The notes beneath the pieces were generated by a model. It made no database searches, was not told where the DNA came from, and saw only the letters and a program-made list of their open reading frames with translations. Of a stretch of 64,000 bases of DNA, positions 12,635-24,780 are shown one piece after another. Within the stretch, counting starts at the first letter, position 1, and each line of letters opens with the position of its first letter. This DNA is from Prosapia bicincta (lineage: Eukaryota; Arthropoda; Insecta; Hemiptera; Cercopidae): the NCBI GenBank assembly GCA_036971475.1, contig JBAIZL010000001.1, forward strand, positions 282,885,925 to 282,949,924, in the 5' to 3' direction. The translations under genes and the position numbers were made by a program.

Positions 12635-13727
12635 TAATATCTATATTTTTTTGGGGACGTCTTTATTCTGATGATAATTAAAAATCTGTTGGTACACTAA
12701 CAAAATACATTCTGACAGTCTTTTGCGATAAAATATATTTTTAACAGGAGTAATAATATTTACTCATTACCATGCATGTTTGCTACAAACATACCAACAA
12801 TTTTAAATCGTAACCTTTAAGTGTACACAGACTCGACAGGATTGCATTCGTACCGACAAATGTCTGGACATTTTCCTACGACCAGTTCCCTTTATAAAGT
12901 AGAAACACTTCTAACTAGTTGGCGGTTGTTGGATAGCAAATACTTAGACTTTATGCTAAAGTGCCACAACTAGGCACGTGGAAAAGGACCAGACCCAGCT
13001 GACTTAAGCTTGCCTATTGAGGTATAAATGAGATAGTCGGGTCAAATTAAAAGGAGACTTATATTTTTACAAAACTATTTACTAACTTCATCGGCTACTT
13101 TAAGTTCATCTGCATATTTATCTTAGAGGTGAGCACAGGTAAACAGACGAGGCCTGTAGTAGGTGTTCTTTAGGAATGCTGTCGGCTGGTTTTCAGTCTG
13201 AGAATCTTTGTTTCAATTTACTAATATTATGCTAATATTAAAGATTTAATTATATTACTTAAAACTTTAATAAATACAAATTCCAAAACAGATTATTAAA
13301 TTTTCTATTAATAAGCTGTTATGAATGTTTGTTATTAATATCTAAATATCGAGATGTGCTTGCTTATTTTATTCCTTCTACTTTCCTCTAAAGTAGGTTT
13401 TGTCGCGAGTTTCACACTTGCAGTTGAATGTATGACATTACAATAAAACCTTTTTTTCGTAAGGTTTCAAACTTTCAAAGCCTGTGATTACCATAACATG
13501 TATTAAAATTGGTTTAAAAAAAGTAAAATTTTTAAAAATAAAAATTGTAAAATCGGTTATAATTATTTTTGTAATAGGTGTATTGTTTGTATACTCACTG
13601 TTGTCCCTATAACATAGGACAACGCACATAATAACATATTTATATAATTATAAGGAAACGGTACACATATATAGAAAAACCTTAATTACGTTAATACTAA
13701 CCTATCCATTATTTTCCACTTAAAGTC
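12635..13727. other. Unassigned, no gene recognised
   Basis: AT-rich DNA without recognised elements. The minus frame at 13438-13629 is low-complexity. Confidence 0.4.
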
Positions 13728-14705
13728 ACTGCACTGCTTTTATCTTGTTCATTGTAGTCTTTTCATCTTAAACATTGTACTGTTTTACTCTTTACAATGC
13801 ACTGGTGTTATATATTACATTGTACTGCTTTTTTCCTGTACATTGTACTGATTTTATCCTGTATATTTTACTACTTTTATCCTGTACATTGTACTGATTT
13901 TATCTTGTATATTTTACTACTTTTATCCTGTACATTATAATGTTTTTATCCTGTAACTTGTAGTAATTTTATCCTGTACATTGTACTGTTTTTAACCTGT
14001 AAATTTTACTGCTTTTATCCTGTTCATTGTAGTCTTCTTATCTCGTACGTTGTACTGTTTTACCCTATACATTGCACTGGTGCTATCCTGTACATTGTAC
14101 TGCTTTTATCGTTACATTTTACTGTTGTTAATCTGTACATTTTACTGCTTTTACCCTGTTCATTGTAGTCTTTTTATCTTATACATTGTATTGTTTTATC
14201 CTATACATTGCTCTGGTGTTATCCTGCACATTGTACTGCTTTTATCGTTACATTTAACTGCTTTTATCCTGTACATTTTACTGCTTTTATCCTGTTCATT
14301 GTAGTATTTTTATCTTGTACATTGTATTGTTTTATCCTATACATTGCACTGGTGTTATCCTGTACATTGTACTGCTTTTATCGTTACATTTTACTGCTTT
14401 TATCCTGTTCATTGTAGTATTTTTATCTTGTACATTGTATTGTTTTATCCTATACATTGCACTGGTGTTATCCAGTACATTGTACAGCTTTTATCTTGTA
14501 CATTTTACTGCTTTTAAACTGTACAATTTACTGCTATTAATCTGTACATATTACTGCTTTTATCCTGTTCATTAAAGTCTTTTTATCTGGTACATTGTAC
14601 TGTTTTAACCTATACATTGCACTGGTGTTATCCATTACATTCTACAGCTTTTATCCTGTTCATTTTACTGCTTTTATAATGTACATTACACTGCATTACA
14701 AGTAC
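13728..14705 (+). repeat. Minisatellite, 22-23 bp unit, higher-order pattern
   Basis: About 43 units of the form TGTACATTGTACTG followed by CTTTTATCC. A variant monomer containing GCACTGG (or GCTCTGG) and TGTTATCC recurs at 14074, 14210, 14346, 14459 and 14619. The spacings of 136, 136, 113 and 160 bp equal 6, 6, 5 and 7 monomers, so blocks of monomers were duplicated together. The hydrophobic frames across it (14050-14304, 14208-14417, 14315-14575) are repeat translations and not membrane proteins. Confidence 0.9.
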
Positions 14706-15493
14706 ATTAGGCGGAAAGAAATATATAAGCTAGTTATCCAATTTTGATGTACAATACAATTATTACAAGAAATTATTATTTAGAAAAAGTATTAAAATTG
14801 CCCAATTGTATATCAAATGTTTCACTTTCTAAAATTACTTTCAATGGATGTTTTGCTTAAAATACAATTCTAAAAAAAAAATTCTAAAAACATTATAAAT
14901 TCTCAATTTTAAACTCAACAATGTGGCTAGCTTCTAAGCCGTGGTGATTATTAAAATTGCGTCTCGTCACAAGTATAAAGAGTAATTCTACAAGTTTGAA
15001 CGCGGTTTTTTCATTAGCAGAACCTACATTAATAAACGATATTATGCACGTTTTATTGTTGTACATTGAAGATGATCCGCCGTTATGACTATTGTCATGT
15101 ACGGGAAATAGGATAATACATATAGCATTAAGACATGATAAATAATAAAGGGATGAAACCCCTTACGGAGGAAGGAGTGCGGTGGGGGTTGGTGCTATAC
15201 CTAACTGACAGACATATCCTCACCCGAGAACACAGAGGTGTTTGAAAACTAGTTGGCTAAAGCGTATTTCAACAATTCTTCTTTAGTTCGCTCGATGGCC
15301 TAGAGACTTTATGCCAAACATTGAAAGGCATTAAAGAAATTGTATTTTGCTTATAACTGTTCCGGGATTGTAAATAGATCTAGTTACAGGCTCCACGTGC
15401 GTCAGGCTTTATCATCGAAGGCATTTTCTTGTTATGATAAGCATTTGTCCCAGAGAAATCCTAACCATTGTTTGTACTGTATGCTGCTGTCGT
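14706..15493. other. Unassigned, no gene recognised
   Basis: The stretch 15130-15330 has a less AT-rich, mixed composition; no coding or RNA similarity was recognised. Confidence 0.4.
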
Positions 15494-15581
15494 ATGTGTG
15501 TGTGTGTGTGCGCGCGCGCGCGCGCGTGCGTGTGTGTGTGTATGTATGTGTGTACGTGTGCATGTGTTTGTGTGTGTATGT

Positions 15582-15617
<36 letters not shown>

Positions 15618-15679
15618 GTGTACGTGTGCGTGTGTGTGTGTATGTGTGTGTGTGTGTGTGTGTGTGTCTGTGTGTGTAT

Positions 15680-15750
<71 letters not shown>

Positions 15751-15809
15751 TGTGTGTGTGTATGTGTGTGTGTGTGTGGGTGGGTGGGTGGGTGGGTTGG
15801 TTGGTTGTT
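15494..15809 (+). repeat. Compound GT/GC/GTAT microsatellite ending in GGGT
   Basis: Long GT runs with an early GC block (15510-15526), interspersed GTAT and GTAC words, then GGGT repeats (15778-15797) and TTGG repeats. The GC and GT blocks could adopt Z-DNA. The Cys/Val and Thr/His open frames of 125-171 codons overlapping it on both strands are translations of the repeat. Confidence 0.95.
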
Positions 15810-17810
15810 GCGCTGCATCTCTCGCACGTGACAAACAACAGATAAAATATTAAGGAAAACATTTAATGAAGATTTTTTAAATGAGAAAGAGAAAGATGAT
15901 AAATATATACAGACGACAAACAATGATAAATACGTTCTTAGGTGCAAAAGCTCACAAAATATAAATTACCCGAAACGTTATCAGGATGACCAATTTGCGG
16001 ACCACTATTGTACGCACATCTCATAGACAACAGTCAGGAATATTTCTACATGCTCCACACTGTGCAACTTTGTCCATGGTTGAACTGAAAATAACGCCGA
16101 ATAAGCTTTGACAAATAATAGTATTATTTTCGTGCGGGTTAAGTGCAAATGTACTTCAGGTAGCCATACACCCCACGTAGTGCCAAAATATTGTATATTA
16201 CCCTAATCAAGCATTCACTTTTATTAGTCCCTACTTCACTCCACCTATGTTTCTTTCATCTTTTTTTTATGGGGGTGTAATAGAAAGACACCTGCGTCCA
16301 CTCAGGTACGAAATGCCACGTGATACGAAAATTCACATTATATCCCCTTCCAGGCATATGCCGTAATTACATTTCATTCCTCAAACTTTGTAGTCATTTT
16401 ACCTTGAGGTACAACAATATTAAAAATAACAGTTTTTATTGGATAACACTAATTATTGGCCATGTAAGGCTCTGAATTTTGAGAAAAATTATATGCAACT
16501 CAAATATGAAATTTATGAAGATAAATTCATAAATTTATAGTCCATAGGATGGAAACGACAGTTTACAGATACTGTCTTGTTTAGTTATGAAAAGCAGATT
16601 AAGATTATAATTACATTAAATAAACGTGTCACATTAGGATGCTGGATGCAAACGTCCAAGAACGTAAGACAAAATGCATTTTTTTAAATGCTAATTATAG
16701 AGGGGACAAGAATATAGATAATAAAAATAAACCAATGTCTTCTAAAATTAAAAAAAATGAGACATGCTATAAACAAAACAGGAATTTAAATTTAGGAACC
16801 AACACCCCGTGTTGGTTAGAGTGTACATAAATAAAAGTACAAATGTACAGTGAAATTCTACCGAAAAAGCGATATTTATTTATAAAATTACATATAAATG
16901 CTTCAATCACGTTCATTTCTATGTACGAACTCACGTAATATACTTTTGAAAATAATTTGTTTGTCCAAAACGAAAAATTAATGTGAGAAAGAATATTGGA
17001 AACCATAAGTGATGACCATTCTGTATTGGGCAAAGTATGACGGATTTAGAACCATAATTTCGATTTTAGAAATTGTAATTAAAATTTATAAATCAACAAA
17101 TGTCTTTTATTTGGATTGGGTATTTACTTATTCATTCAAAATAAGAAAAATGTTTGAAAATTATAGTTAAACTGATTCTTTGATTAGGAAATTCAGAGAT
17201 TGATTACCCTAAACATCAGATGGGTTTAATTAGAATGCTCGATTATGACTGTCTTGTTTGTTTACACATATTGACCTTAATATAAGGAATTAAAATAGCT
17301 AATTATCCCCTCGTTAAAGTTTCTCGAGCTAGGAAACAAATATTTTAACACATTCCCTATTGAAAAGCCAGTATTGAAAACTCGATCAACTAATCTGTAC
17401 TAAGAAGCATTGGATTTTGTCAATGGTTGCAAGTATCAAATGGTACATTAATCAATCAAACCTGTTTAAATGGTACAAATAAAAGGTTTGCATATGGTGC
17501 AATTTGTATATTTTTCATATATTTTTGAAGCTAAAAAATAGAACACTGCAAAAACATATCTCTATAATTAAACAACGGTGTTTTTGTAATATATAAAAGT
17601 GAAGCCCAAAATATTATTTCTGTGATTGCTTTACAAAATAAAATTTTTAACGGTGAACTCGGTCAATATATAAAATATACTAAAAGAAAATTTGGACAAA
17701 TAAATTGTGTTGAAAGAAGAAAATCGTGTTTAAGAATAAAATATCATTTATTTTTATTTAAATTGAAAACAATGTGAATATGCTCTAGTAATAACTTATA
17801 TATACTAATA
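15810..17810. other. Unassigned AT-rich DNA
   Basis: No gene recognised. The frames at 16639-16830 and 16767-17033 overlap on opposite strands and match nothing known. The 16260-16400 stretch is mixed in composition. Confidence 0.4.
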
Positions 17811-18140
17811 TATATATATATATAAACAAAATATGTATTCTTGTGTAACAATGAAAAAAACAAAAGGGATACAAATACAAGAGTAGTTTATTGAATTATA
17901 CAATTAAAGCCTTTCGTTGGCAAACAGTGCCAACATCTTCAGTAACAATCTATTGTTTATAGATTATATATATAAGTGAATTATTTGAAGTGTTTAATAA
18001 TTTTATAAGATATTATTTTTATTTGTTTACTTATACTCCGACATCCCTGAAGCCTATTTTAATTATAATCCAACCTTCTGTAATAATTTATATTTATTGT
18101 ATATATTTACTGATGATGTTATCATAGTTGGTGAAACATA
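17811..18140. mobile_element. Penelope-type terminal motifs, inverted pair
   Basis: After a short TA run (17811-17824), 17861-17945 is closely related to the left arm of the fold-back at 43322-43506 (ATACAAATACAAGA, CAATTAAAGC). It carries a well-formed motif on the minus strand (17911-17942). At 18110-18136 a second motif, CTGATGATG...GTGAAAC, lies on the plus strand, in the same head-to-head arrangement as elsewhere. The two arms are not obvious copies of each other, so they may come from different elements. Confidence 0.5.
17911..17942 (-). other. Hammerhead-like core, best stem in window
   Basis: On the minus strand: CTGAAGA, one T, then a seven-pair perfect stem GTTGGCA / TGCCAAC closed by CTGTT, then GAAA. 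This satisfies CUGANGA-stem II-GAAA apart from the unpaired extra base before stem II. Stems I and III are not evident by eye. Confidence 0.45.
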
Positions 18141-18289
18141 GGTGATATTAGATATTTTTGTAAGTATTGACCTTATTATTGTATATGAATGCTATACAGT
18201 ATATAGATGTCACGACCGTACCTGTCAGATATAAGGCTCGATATAATGTCAGGTTAGAATTATATAAATGGTGAACATTTTATAAAATA

Positions 18290-18810
18290 AAATAAAATTG
18301 CTTTAATGTGGGACCACTGGACGAACAAAAACTCAAATTTAGGCCGATGGAGTTTTGAGTGGGAACCCATTTATACGTGTTACAATTGATTGCATAAAAT
18401 TAGCCTAAAATAGGCATTTAGAAGAAAAAATTGATGAAATTCATAGCTAAAGGCGGCGAAACAACAGCGTCCCTAGTTATTTTTTCAACCTTTACACGTA
18501 ATAAAATCAATCACTTTTGAGGTGTCACGTAATTATAACTGGAAAATTACTCGGTAAACGCGAAAAGTGACATTTTGATTAAAACTCCAAGATTAATGGG
18601 GTCGGCTCAAAAAAACATTGCTTTAATGAAGAACTGAACAATTTATGTCTTTATTAGAGTAATCTATAAAAATGATAATTTTATTGGCAATTAATGTTTA
18701 AGTCCTGTATTAAACATGACCGACAGTCCGGCAACTGATACTTTGCATTAATTAATGGGATGCAGTGATTTTAATTGGAAATATGCCTTTGGGACACGAA
18801 AGAAAAGGCC
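18290..18810. promoter_or_regulatory. Candidate non-coding regulatory segment
   Basis: A 500 bp island without microsatellite or transposon features. It is dense in homeodomain-like words: TTGATTGCATAAAATTA near 18386, TAATTATAAC near 18531, TTATTGGCAATTAATG near 18673 and ATTAATTAATGGG near 18748. It also has a T-box-like AGGTGTCA near 18521 and a repeated ATTGCTTTAATG (about 18297 and 18615). Such clustering is typical of animal developmental enhancers, but AT-rich DNA produces these words often. Conservation cannot be judged from one sequence. Confidence 0.25.
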
Positions 18811-21765
18811 AATATATTTAGTTGTGGTAGATTTTCTCAAGTATTTTATTATTTTATATTATTTTATTGCGTAAAATATACGTCGATACTCTTAAAATTA
18901 GAAGTAAGTTAATTTGAAACCTGTGTTCTTCCATTATATGTAGTAAGTATTGAGACATTTCAACTATCTGACTTTTTGGGTTTATTTTAATTTTTAACAT
19001 GAAATATCAACTTAAAAGAATTTCAGTAATATTTAGATTTTCTGTAGCACACAATGATTGGTAACTAGAGGCATTTGCAACTATATTGAAATTTGCATTT
19101 TAATTAAAATTAATGTTAAAATAAGAATTATAATAACATAACTATATTGAATTGGTTGAAAAGGATTTATATTGATATATTATATATTTCACTGGTTAAA
19201 ATTATTTCCATGAACTATGTAGGTACTCCATATGCTGCTCCATCCATGTGCTCGCGCGTTTGAATGTGTGTACGTGCGAGTGTGTGTAATACGTGGTTTT
19301 AAACCACTAAATTTATTATTAAATTTAGCAATATTTACAGGGATTTTTTTTAAATAATAAGATGTGTGTTTATAATTGGTGAAAAAAATAAGTGACCGAA
19401 TATTTTTTGTGAAACTCTTGAATTTTGTAGTTCATTACGGTCGGTGAAACTTAATTAATCACTTTTACATTATCTTTATCATTCTCCGAACTTCAATTTA
19501 TTTTGTAAATTTGTAAAACTTATTGAGACAGGACGTTTTCGATCGCTCACAAATTTTTTTGTGATTATTGGACTTACGTACTTACCAATTTTTTTAAAGT
19601 TTGATCCCGGGTAGGAAAGAAAAGAATTTCTTGTACATTTTTAGACCTCATGTTGGCTCATCCTAGGTTGAAGAAATGCCGTTCTGGTCTCATTACTCTC
19701 TTTGGATACCATATATCCTGCAAAAAGTCAGCTTTCTCCTTTCCTTTTGTTATTTTATCTTTACTATCATGAAAGAATAATTTTTCTTCGTTAATGGATG
19801 AAACATCTACGAAGATAAAATTAAATCATTTAATTTAAAAGAATAACATAATACTGGTTACCTAACTGCAAGTATATAGTGCCAATTTACCGAAACAGAT
19901 AGAAAATTATGATCTGAAGAAGGAGACTTTTTATACCCTGTGGTTACCATTTAAAAAAAATTATAATGGTACAATAAATATTTTGAGTTCAGAATTTTTT
20001 TCTGTTTTTAGCCTTACAAACATTACTAGTAAAAGTTCTGCTCGACAGAGTGCAGCTCTATTCAAACCTTGTTTCATTTTTTCTGGTAGGATTTCTATCT
20101 TTCAGGTTTTTCATCCCGCTCTTAGCGCGACACTTACCGTATTTCACTATCTCCTGATTATCCATGGAAAGAGCTTGATACATTGGCAATCAATAATCAA
20201 ACCCGTTTTCTCGCTCGCGATAGGTATACTAACCGCATGCGCATGTGCAACAGAGGCCGCTCGCTAGAGGTTGGCTGCAAAGAGGCCTGGACTGGTTCTG
20301 GGGGCCCAGACCCGGGTAAAATAATATTCGTGGAATGAGCTTACCAACTCGAAAATTACATGATCAATCAATCTCGTTTCACTTCACGTACGGTGGGGAT
20401 ACTAACCGCATGCTAATGTGAGATGGAAGCAGCGGATCATGCAAATGTCACGCCACTACCAGATCATCGGTTAAAAACTAATTTTCTTTCTACAATTTAA
20501 TACCAAACGTAATTGGTCTAAAATGAAGTTCATTGACAGGTCACCTTTTTTCTTACAGCGAGTTTATTTCTCCTGAAAGTTAGGTGGTGTTCTCACAAGA
20601 AGTCTGCTTTCAAGTTGATTAATTCCAGAGGTCTTGACAAAACTTTAAAACTTCGCAAGTCTGTTCAGATCGGTTGTAGGGTTGAGGCTTCCCGGGCAAT
20701 CCTGTGAAGGGACGTTTGTAGAATACTTTAGCGAGACAGGCCCAGAGGGTCTTAGCTCGATCCCTACTAGTGCGAGGACCCAATGTACTCCGGTGGAAAG
20801 CATTACCCGCATGTCATTGTTGTGACACTGGCACTTTGTCTTGGTCTCAATAGATCAATATTGATACTGCTCAAAAAATTGCTTCATATTTTAATAGATT
20901 TCTATGATTGCTTTTTGTTTTATGTTTAGTAATTTTCACCTCATACGAACTACATAAACATTGCGAAAGTTTGTTCGAATTTCGTCAAAAGATTTTATTT
21001 CGATATATATTTGTTCTAATATTGTGTCCTATTTAGTAATATTAAATCGAACAAGATCGTACAATCCCAATAGAGATCAATATCTATGCATAGGTAGACG
21101 ATGAAGAAACATCCAGGAAGATAAAGAAATATGAGGAACATGTGGTCGATGTTTGATCTTTTAACTTGAATTTCGACCGCTTAATACAGGGAGAGTGTTG
21201 AAGGTAGACGTAAACAATAGAATTAGTTAACTTACTAATTTCTAAAATGCTATCATTGAGGAAAAACAGAATTAAAATATAACGGGATGCTCTTTTTATT
21301 TTGCAAAAGAACACATTTTCCTTAGAAATAGTTGTTTTCCTTAAGCGTTTAGGTGTTATTTTCTATATCATTTACCTTAATTAAAAATAAATGAATCAAC
21401 AGTACTGAAACACTCGTCATACGTTATTAATTAATTCATTAAAAGAGTATTGATCTGAGAAAGTAAAATTTTTTCAATGCCAGAAACCAAATGACTTCCA
21501 ATCCTAGTTTCAGTTCACATTTTCTTCTGGACTCTTTCCGACCTAAATATAAAGCTACTAATACGTTGCGGATATAAATGTGGCCAGGGTGGGGCTTAGC
21601 GGTTACACTGCCTTATCTAGTTCCCTCGACCTCGTGTTTACTCAGATAACATTTTACTGTGTGTTTATACGTTATGAGGGTTTATTGTACAATGATTGTC
21701 ATAACATAATCGCAGTTTATATTGTCTATGATAGATTATTGTTTGTCAAAGTTTGTTTAATAAAT

Positions 21766-21768
<3 letters not shown>
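18811..21768. other. Unassigned, no gene recognised
   Basis: 20200-20460 and 20640-20840 are relatively GC-rich. TACTAACCGCATGC occurs twice (near 20226 and 20400), which suggests a short diverged duplication. The 94-codon frame at 19983-20267 and the 76-codon minus frame at 21084-21314 match nothing I recognise. Confidence 0.4.

Positions 21769-21800
<32 letters not shown>
21769..21800 (+). repeat. GT microsatellite
   Basis: Uninterrupted GT dinucleotides, 16 units. Confidence 0.95.
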
Positions 21801-21801
<1 letters not shown>

Positions 21802-22880
21802 CTTGTATATTCAAACAAGAATATATTGAACAACCAATACGCTTCAGCAACACTTAACACAGTACAGCATCTTCGAGAACATGCAGTCACGTAACTACAT
21901 TGTACTGATAACTAGTCAGGGTTAGATATCTTGAAAATGCTCACAATATGATCGACAAAAAGCTTTACACGATTAATCGTTTTTTTATCATGGGTATTTC
22001 TTTTAGTTACGCATTGAAGAAATCTATCTAAATAAAACTATTATAGAAGTACACTGAATTGCGAGACGTTAAACCTATTGAAAAACAAAAAACTATAAGT
22101 TATAGGTAGTTGTTCTTAGGAAGTTTACGTTAATGTGGTTTAAAAGTTCAACAACTTACACTCTCTTTAAAACGAAAACAAGACAGTTTTAAACTACAAC
22201 CTCACCGCGCATAAGGACAAACGCATATATCATGCCTGATAATGTGAAGGCAGTATTTTCGGCAAACTTCGCGTGATCTAAACATTAAAGCAGACGTTGC
22301 GTGGTTGCATCAATAAACAGCTAAAACAGACATCTAATTTAAGCAGACGCGCGTTCAACCCTGATTGTGTTTTAATTTTTAATAAGTCACGTAATTAAAG
22401 AGTTCTTTAGTGTTACCAACAGATAAACAGTTATTTCGAAAAATGAAAATGGCGCGAATAATATTTTTACTAATAATTGGCAAAACATTAAATTATTTTG
22501 TACAACTTAAAATACAATAATCTTTCTGGCACGTACGGTTGAAGTATGAACTAGTTAAACTAGAATAAAGTAACGTTAGAAGTATGTAAGATATTAGTAA
22601 TACATTGAAATATAACCTAACTAAAATCCTCAAACTCATATATTCCTTAGATATTTATTGTTCATTCCAATGTCTTGTTGAATAAATCATATAACATACC
22701 ATTTTATAAAAAAAGCATAACTAACCTCAAAACGAAATCAAATTTATTATTATTATCGATTTTAAATTTTACAATTATAATTTGTACAAGGTTTATAATT
22801 TCATATTTACTAAACAGACCCTAGTAAATAAACCTAATTAATAGATATACCTCAAGGCATTAACAATTTATTGTGAGATA
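21801..22880. other. Unassigned AT-rich DNA
   Basis: No gene or repeat family recognised. Confidence 0.4.
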
Positions 22881-23110
22881 TTAAATGTGAATATTTACCT
22901 TACGCGTTAAGCAATAGGATATTGATTTTAAGTCAATAATTACAGGCGTAACATAACCTACAAGCAATAGAAACAGCTGCTGTGTGGAATCATATGTTAA
23001 ACAATTATTTAATAAAAAATATCTGAGTATAAAAGATATTTTATTCAAAAAACTATTCCAACATAACCTCACAAATGACAAAACAGCTGTTAGGTTCAAC
23101 CACCATGTTT
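22881..23110. repeat. Dispersed repeat with AACATAACCT and CAGCTG
   Basis: Contains AACATAACCTACAAGC, then AAACAGCTGCT, then AACATAACCTCAC and AAAACAGCTGTTAGG. The same pair of words, in both orientations, recurs near 25845-26005, 32095-32160, 33700-33900, 38610-38640 and 43725-43755, which suggests a dispersed AT-rich family. The 130-codon minus frame here crosses these repeats and is unlikely to be a gene. Confidence 0.4.
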
Positions 23111-23760
23111 GATTTTCGGTAAACTTTTCATTTTGGGGAATTATAAAATTTAATGTATAAGCTTTACGATTGTAAAACTGGCACTTTTTGAAATGACTGA
23201 TGTGTATGAAAATCGTGCAGATCATGTTTAAAAAGCACATAACACCAAAGAACAATTCGTCACAGAATAACATTGAATGACGTAAGTTGCGATATAATTA
23301 TGTTACTCTGCAAGTGAGTTGACAAACATTTCAAAATGTAACAGGAACTGAGCCTCGAAATGCAACAGCCATGGAATGACGACCTCGCAGTGACCTCTAG
23401 ATCAGCCGGTGAAGTGTGCGACCTCATCACGACATGCGACTTCATCGTCATGGAACCGGTGAGCCACAATCTGCGCTCGATAACTCGAAGTGGCAAAATC
23501 AAGAATAATTTACTTTTAAGTTTATTGTAAATACAATTTCTTTGTTGATTAAATAGGTTAAAACAAACATGTAATATAAACAAAAATGATTTAAGTAAAT
23601 TCCTACTAAGTATAACAACAACAACAAAAAAATACTTTAGTTACCCTAGAGCCCTATTTATGATATTATCTGGTATCCATAGCCACATTTTAAGGTTGTA
23701 CAATAAAGGTTTCGACGATAACCAGATGGGGGAAAAATTCATACACATCTTTCATCAATA
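23111..23760. other. Unassigned, no gene recognised
   Basis: 23340-23480 is less AT-rich; the minus frame at 23260-23583 across it shows no family I recognise. Confidence 0.35.
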
Positions 23761-23764
23761 TTTC

Positions 23765-23860
23765 TAGGAATTGGAAAGTTGGCACAGTGCCAAGACGCGC
23801 TAGACCTCGAACATGAAAATTCTCAGTTCAAATCCGGCTGAACTCCACAAATTTTATTAT
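23765..23860 (+). mobile_element. tRNA-derived SINE head or tRNA pseudogene
   Basis: An A-box-like TGGCACAGTGCC at 23780-23791 is followed about 35 bp later by a B-box-like GTTCAAATCC at 23826-23835, the order and spacing of an RNA polymerase III internal promoter. The sequence does not fold into a convincing cloverleaf by eye, so it is better read as a SINE head than as a working tRNA gene. The A box is imperfect, and no poly(A) tail or target duplication was located. Confidence 0.4.
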
Positions 23861-24299
23861 TCAATTATTGAATAAATATTGGAAAAACTGTATTAACATC
23901 AATTGTAATGCACTATAGGTTACAAAAAATGTATTTGAACATGATTGGTTGCATATAAACGTATTTTATTACTGGTTGCCTGAGCTACAGACGGGAGAAA
24001 ATCGAAAGTTTGTCAATTCCTTGGTATTGAAAATTGACTTTAAAACAATTTTGCAAAATTTGTACTATCGAGAGAAAAACTATTTCTGGAAAGTAGGCTA
24101 TACACCTTCACACGAGAACAGCAGAGTTCATATCGCACGAGTTACCATGTTACGCAAAGTGTTTACTGCTTACATTATGTAATGGCTGCCTACGCTTACG
24201 AGGCTCACTCGTAATAACAAAGGTAAATCAGGTTTTATGCCGCGTATTTCTATGATTACCTCACACCACTCTTATCTTTTTCATTATGAATTTGTCGTA

Positions 24300-24780
24300 A
24301 AGGTGTCTTTTGCCAAGTCAATCATAGACCGTCAGAATAGCCTTCAGTTCGTTGGAATCGTAGAGAGGAAGTGGTGAAACTTCGCGTTGGCAACTCTGTT
24401 TACGCATGGAACCCGAAGATCCATCATTATGTCAGTTTTGTGGAGTTAACATCACAGTCAAGCATATTTTGCTCGAGTGTGGTGAGTTGACCGAGTTACA
24501 ATCTTCGAGGAGGTTTACAGGTGGTTAGAAGACGATGCCACGATTATTAAGCATGACATTACCTTCCTACGCTACCTACATTTATTAATTTTATCTTTTT
24601 TTTAGTGCTAGTTATAATTATTTAATTATAAATTTTAAATTTTAGTTAGCTTAATTTAATTACTTTCAGTTTTATCGTTAATTTTTATGTTTCTTTAGTT
24701 CCAACCCTGTAGTTTAAGGGTAAGGCCTATAGTTAGCATGTGGAATAAATATTTAATCAGATTATATTATATCGTGTTAT
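24300..24780 (+). mobile_element. Non-LTR retrotransposon 3' end
   Basis: A 5'-truncated LINE tail: a broken coding end (24360-24520) followed by an AT-rich 3' region with ACCCTGTAGTTTAAGGGTAA and a final GGAATAAATATTTAA-type signal at about 24740. Non-LTR elements truncate at the 5' end during insertion, which fits. No target duplication was identified. Confidence 0.6.
24360..24525 (+). pseudogene. Non-LTR retrotransposon ORF2 C-terminus, frameshifted
   Basis: One frame reads EEVVKLRVGNSVYAW-like sequence near 24367-24410. After a shift, a second frame reads EPEDPSLCQFCGVNITVKHI followed by LLECGEL (about 24409-24490). This matches the C-terminal cysteine-histidine motif (C-x2-C ... H-x4-C) found after the reverse transcriptase or RNase H region of Jockey/I/R1-type elements. 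At least one frameshift separates the halves and the catalytic domains are absent, so it is a dead copy. The clade cannot be fixed from this tail. Confidence 0.6.

Noticed and set aside
14050..14575. Hydrophobic frames resembling small membrane proteins
   Set aside because: Produced by the 22-23 bp minisatellite; no start context or conserved domain.
15340..15947. Open frames of 125-171 codons on both strands
   Set aside because: They are translations of the GT/AC microsatellite (Cys-Val and Thr-His runs) in all frames.
20690..20790. Possible tRNA gene (TAGCGAGACAGG and GCTCGATCCC)
   Set aside because: A-box-like and B-box-like words are only about 15 bp apart, too close for a tRNA, and no cloverleaf forms.
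22881..23273. 130-codon minus-strand frame as a host gene
   Set aside because: Overlaps dispersed repeat words and has AT-driven hydrophobic composition.
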